From Bacteroidota bacterium (GTDB taxonomy: Bacteria > Bacteroidota > Bacteroidia > Flavobacteriales > Flavobacteriaceae), in contig JAHJTN010000006.1 in NCBI GenBank assembly GCA_018829465.1, positions 186,001 to 250,000 on the forward strand: DNA of 64,000 nucleotides, given 5' to 3'. Both the position numbers and the translations under genes were made by a program. The first letter of the stretch is position 1. Each line of letters starts with the position of its first letter. Below the pieces are notes generated by a model, which saw only the letters and a program-made list of their open reading frames with translations, was not told the origin of the DNA and ran no database searches. Below are positions 61,572 through 64,000 of the stretch, in pieces.

Positions 61572-61576
61572 CAAGG

Positions 61577-61649
61577 TGGTACCTCCAGGAATCGAACCAG
61601 GGACACAAGGATTTTCAGTCCTTTGCTCTACCAACTGAGCTAAGGTACC
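61577..61649 (-). tRNA. tRNA-Phe (anticodon GAA)
   Basis: 73 bases, full cloverleaf: acceptor GGTACCT/AGGTACC, D arm TAGCTCAGTTGGTAGAGC, anticodon loop CTGAAAA (GAA), TPsiC GGTTCGATTCC. CCA not encoded. Confidence 0.97.
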
Positions 61650-61668
61650 CGTTGCTATATAGCGGGTG

Positions 61669-61700
61669 CAAATATAGTTTCAATTTTTATTCCTCCCAAA
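61669..61700 (-). promoter_or_regulatory. Promoter of tRNA-Phe
   Basis: -33 TTTG at 61697-61700, 20-base spacer, -7 TATATTTG at 61669-61676. Full consensus. Confidence 0.72.
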
Positions 61701-61724
61701 TTATTTTTTTAAAAATAGCTACCC

Positions 61725-61732
61725 TATTTTTG
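61725..61732 (+). promoter_or_regulatory. Promoter -7 box for coaX
   Basis: TATTTTTG, exact TAnnTTTG, ending 18 bases before the GTG at 61751; predicts a leader of about a dozen bases and excludes longer upstream starts. Confidence 0.55.
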
Positions 61733-61750
61733 TATGCAATTCAAATAGGC

Positions 61751-62482
61751 GTGAATTTAGTTATAGATGTTGGAAATTCGAGTGTGAAATTGGCCGTTTT
61801 CGAGAAAGGAAAAATGGCCTACCAGTCTGTTGCCTATCACGAAAATTGGTTTCAAAAGATTACCGGCGATTTTGACAAATTTGCCATAGAAAATGTTATT
61901 ATATCGCGAGTGCGAGGTTTGGCTGAAAATGATTTAAACAGCTTAAAACGCATGTACCGCGTGCTGGAAGTGCAACACAACATGAAACTCCCTTTTAAAA
62001 ATCACTACAAAACTCCCAAAACCTTGGGGGCAGACAGGATTGCTTTGATGAGCGGTGCTGCATTGATGTTTCCCGGAAAAGCCGTTCTGGTCATAGATGC
62101 CGGAAGCTGCATAACCTATGATTATAAAAACGAAAACGAAGACTACTTTGGAGGAGCCATTTCGCCCGGTTTACAGATGCGGTACAAAGCCGTGCATCAC
62201 TTTACGGGCAAGTTGCCACTGTTGTCGCCAATCATCCCGGAAACACAAATGGGAAACAGTACAGAAAATGCTATTCATAAAGGTATTTTGGCGGGACTCC
62301 GATACGAAATACAGGGATTTATAGACGAATATCTATCTGAAAATGAGAATTTAACAATAATTTTAACAGGGGGCGATTTAGATTATTTGCGCAACGATAT
62401 AAAAAACCGCATATTTGCCAATCCAAATTTTTTGCTCGAATGCCTCAACGGGCTGCTAGACTACAATCTGATAAATGATTAG
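61751..62482 (+). CDS. coaX: Type III pantothenate kinase
   Basis: 243 residues. Phosphorylates pantothenate in the first step of coenzyme A synthesis. LVIDVGNSSVKLAVF near residue 3 is the ASKHA phosphate loop, KTLGADRIALMSGA near 94 and LVIDAGSCITYDY near 116 hold catalytic Asp residues. GTG at 61751 is used because the family begins right at this motif and a promoter box lies just before it; the open frame upstream runs back through tRNA-Phe and is not coding. Its end overlaps the next gene by eight bases. Confidence 0.93.
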   Translation: MNLVIDVGNSSVKLAVFEKGKMAYQSVAYHENWFQKITGDFDKFAIENVIISRVRGLAENDLNSLKRMYRVLEVQHNMKLPFKNHYKTPKTLGADRIALMSGAALMFPGKAVLVIDAGSCITYDYKNENEDYFGGAISPGLQMRYKAVHHFTGKLPLLSPIIPETQMGNSTENAIHKGILAGLRYEIQGFIDEYLSENENLTIILTGGDLDYLRNDIKNRIFANPNFLLECLNGLLDYNLIND

Positions 62483-63737
62483 AAAAAATTTACTCATAAT
62501 ATTTCTGCTTATAACGGTTACGGCATCGGCGCAGGAAGGAAGCAAATCACCTTTTTCCTTTTTTGGAATTGGCGAATTGAGATCCAAAGGCACCAATTAC
62601 GAACGCACTATGGGCAGCATTGGCATGTTGGCAGACAGCATACATACAAGCTTGTTAAACCCCGCTGCTTTGGCCAAGCTCAAGCTTACCAATTACACCC
62701 TTGGTCTCACGTATAATTCCATTAGTTTTGAATCTGATGAAACGACGGCCAATACAGACAACTCTACCGTTGATTATTTGACCTTGGCTTTTCCTGTTAC
62801 CAAAAAACTATCGGCAGGTTTTGGATTTTTGCCCTTCAGCTCCGTGGGATTCGAGTTGCAAAACACAGATTCCATAGCCGGAAGGGTGTCGCGTTTTGAA
62901 GGTGATGGCGGTATAAACAGGGTTTTCCTCGCTGCCGGATATGCACTCAACGAAGCATGGAGCTTGGGTGTAGAAGCCAATTTTAATTTTGGCAACATCA
63001 AAACAACTTCAACCATACAGTTTGAAGACGTACAATTTGGCAGCAGGGAGCGAAACGAATCTGACGTCAACGGATTTTCATTTACTTTAGGCGTGCATCA
63101 TCAGAAAAAACTGTTTAAAGATAAAAAGCTGGTCATGCAATCATCGGCCACCTATTCTCCGGAAGTCAATTTGACCTCAGACAACACCCGGATGCTCTCA
63201 ACGGTTATTTTTAGTGCTACAGGTGTAGGTTTTGACGTCGATTCGCTAAAGGTAGATGTGCCCGACACAGACTTGGTCATCCCGCAGCAAATTTCGCTAG
63301 GTACCGGAATTGGCGTGCCAAAGAAGTGGTTTGCAGGCGTCCAATTTACACATTTGCAAAGTAGCAATTTTACCAATAGATTTGTAAACGCAGGCGACGT
63401 GAGTTTTGAGAACAGCAGTCGAATATCTTTAGGCGGATACTATATCCCCAATTATATTAGCTTTTCTAACTACTTGAGTCGCATACAATATATGGCAGGA
63501 ATCAGGTATGAAGAAACCGGAATTATAGTCAACGGAGAATCTATAGACGACTTTGGCATAAGTTTTGGTTTTGGTTTACCCATCAATGCCAATGGAAATT
63601 TTTCCAACGCAACAGTCGGATTTGAGATTGGACAAAAAGGTACCACCTCTGCCGGGCTCGTTAAAGAAAATTATTTTAACTTTAGGGTCGCATTATCACT
63701 CAACGACCGTTGGTTTGTCAGAAGAAAATTTAATTAG
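62475..63737 (+). CDS. Outer-membrane beta-barrel protein
   Basis: 420 residues. Signal peptide (LLIIFLLITVTASAQ) and a series of alternating beta strands without membrane helices; GKSPFSFFGIGELRSKGTNYERTMGSIG-type N-terminus with LLNPAALAKLKLTNYTLGL near 60 recalls FadL/OmpP1-like barrels of Bacteroidota. Exact function unknown. Its ATG overlaps coaX by eight bases, and a further exported protein gene follows 26 bases downstream, so it is in an operon. Confidence 0.8.
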   Translation: MIRKNLLIIFLLITVTASAQEGSKSPFSFFGIGELRSKGTNYERTMGSIGMLADSIHTSLLNPAALAKLKLTNYTLGLTYNSISFESDETTANTDNSTVDYLTLAFPVTKKLSAGFGFLPFSSVGFELQNTDSIAGRVSRFEGDGGINRVFLAAGYALNEAWSLGVEANFNFGNIKTTSTIQFEDVQFGSRERNESDVNGFSFTLGVHHQKKLFKDKKLVMQSSATYSPEVNLTSDNTRMLSTVIFSATGVGFDVDSLKVDVPDTDLVIPQQISLGTGIGVPKKWFAGVQFTHLQSSNFTNRFVNAGDVSFENSSRISLGGYYIPNYISFSNYLSRIQYMAGIRYEETGIIVNGESIDDFGISFGFGLPINANGNFSNATVGFEIGQKGTTSAGLVKENYFNFRVALSLNDRWFVRRKFN

Positions 63738-63763
63738 TAACTATCGAATAAACGTCAAAAAAA

Positions 63764-64000
63764 TGAAAACGAAAAACCTAATTTTATTTGCGTGCTCCTT
63801 GCTGGTCAGCTTTGTAAGTTTTGGGCAATCTGCCGAATGTCCTACAGATTTATCCATCATGAACGAAGCCGCTAAAGTCAAAAATTACGACAGCGCTTAC
63901 GAACCATTTATGCGCGTATGGAAAAACTGTCCTGATTATCATGTAGCTACCTATATCCGAGGCGAGCAAATTTTAGAACACAAAATTGAGACCACTTCCG
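63764..64000 (+). CDS. Exported, probably TPR-type protein (5' part only)
   Basis: 79 codons before the window ends. A signal peptide (LLVSFVSFGQ end) is followed by AECPTDLSIMNEAAKVKNYD and YEPFMRVWKNCPDY, a helical pattern like the first tetratricopeptide repeat of Bacteroidota periplasmic proteins. The gene follows the outer-membrane protein gene in the same direction. Confidence 0.6.

Noticed and set aside
61562-61750. Longer coaX start running back through tRNA-Phe
   Set aside because: The extension overlaps tRNA-Phe and its promoter on the other strand and lies upstream of the coaX -7 box. The family begins at the GTG at 61751.

Overview
The window is chromosomal DNA of a Bacteroidota bacterium, most likely of the order Flavobacteriales. 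Supporting signs are a SusC/SusD pair, the gliding ABC ATPase GldA, an IPExxxVDY protein beside pyruvate kinase, type III glutamine synthetase, several DUF3857 proteins, tRNA genes without an encoded CCA, and many TAnnTTTG (-7) promoter boxes, several with TTG/TTTG 19-21 bases upstream. Genes are dense and mostly housekeeping. There is no rRNA, phage, IS element or CRISPR array.

Layout. 1-2.6 kb: an aspartoacylase-type hydrolase overlapping a glutamate-cysteine-ligase-like/CBS protein. 2.8-6.1 kb: glpK-glpD. 6.2-9.1 kb: IPExxxVDY-pyk-YitT. 9.2-13.4 kb: small metabolic genes and an arsC-like/EamA pair bracketed by repeats. 13.4-18.6 kb: cystathionine synthase/lyase, then a LytS/LytT-type two-component system with a sodium symporter. 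18.7-27.9 kb: a muropeptide-sugar locus (DeoR regulator, anmK, susC, susD, symporter, murQ). 27.9-29.3 kb: nfu and mrp. 29.4-39.4 kb: rsgA-dtd, four tandem DUF3857 proteins, mazG. 39.4-40.4 kb: a VapBC pair with a broken toxin. 40.4-44.7 kb: a four-gene Phe/Tyr operon behind a leader peptide and attenuator. 44.8-50.5 kb: gldA, a lipoprotein, tRNA-Gln, a DUF2723 protein and a polysaccharide deacetylase. 50.5-56.5 kb: glnA (type III) and nadA-nadB-antiporter. 56.6-60.3 kb: small genes, an Lrp regulator and a saccharopine dehydrogenase. 60.3-64 kb: rplU-rpmA, tRNA-Phe, coaX, an outer-membrane protein and the start of a further gene.

Two signals stand out. First, a 27-codon reading frame with ten aromatic codons in an eleven-codon run, followed by a Rho-independent hairpin, precedes the prephenate dehydratase operon: a textbook transcription attenuator sensing Phe and Tyr. 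Second, an interspersed repeat of about 90-145 bp is present in eight units at seven loci. At six of the seven loci it sits exactly at a gene start, with ATGAAA at the upstream edge and the real start codon (ATGAAA, or ATGAAG for tyrA) at the downstream edge. Removing it in silence restores overlapping stop/start junctions in two operons, its main stem shows compensatory changes, and the upstream ATGAAA opens a 15-43 codon frame ahead of the displaced gene.

All function calls rest on reading translated sequence and motifs by eye. No database search or folding program was run.
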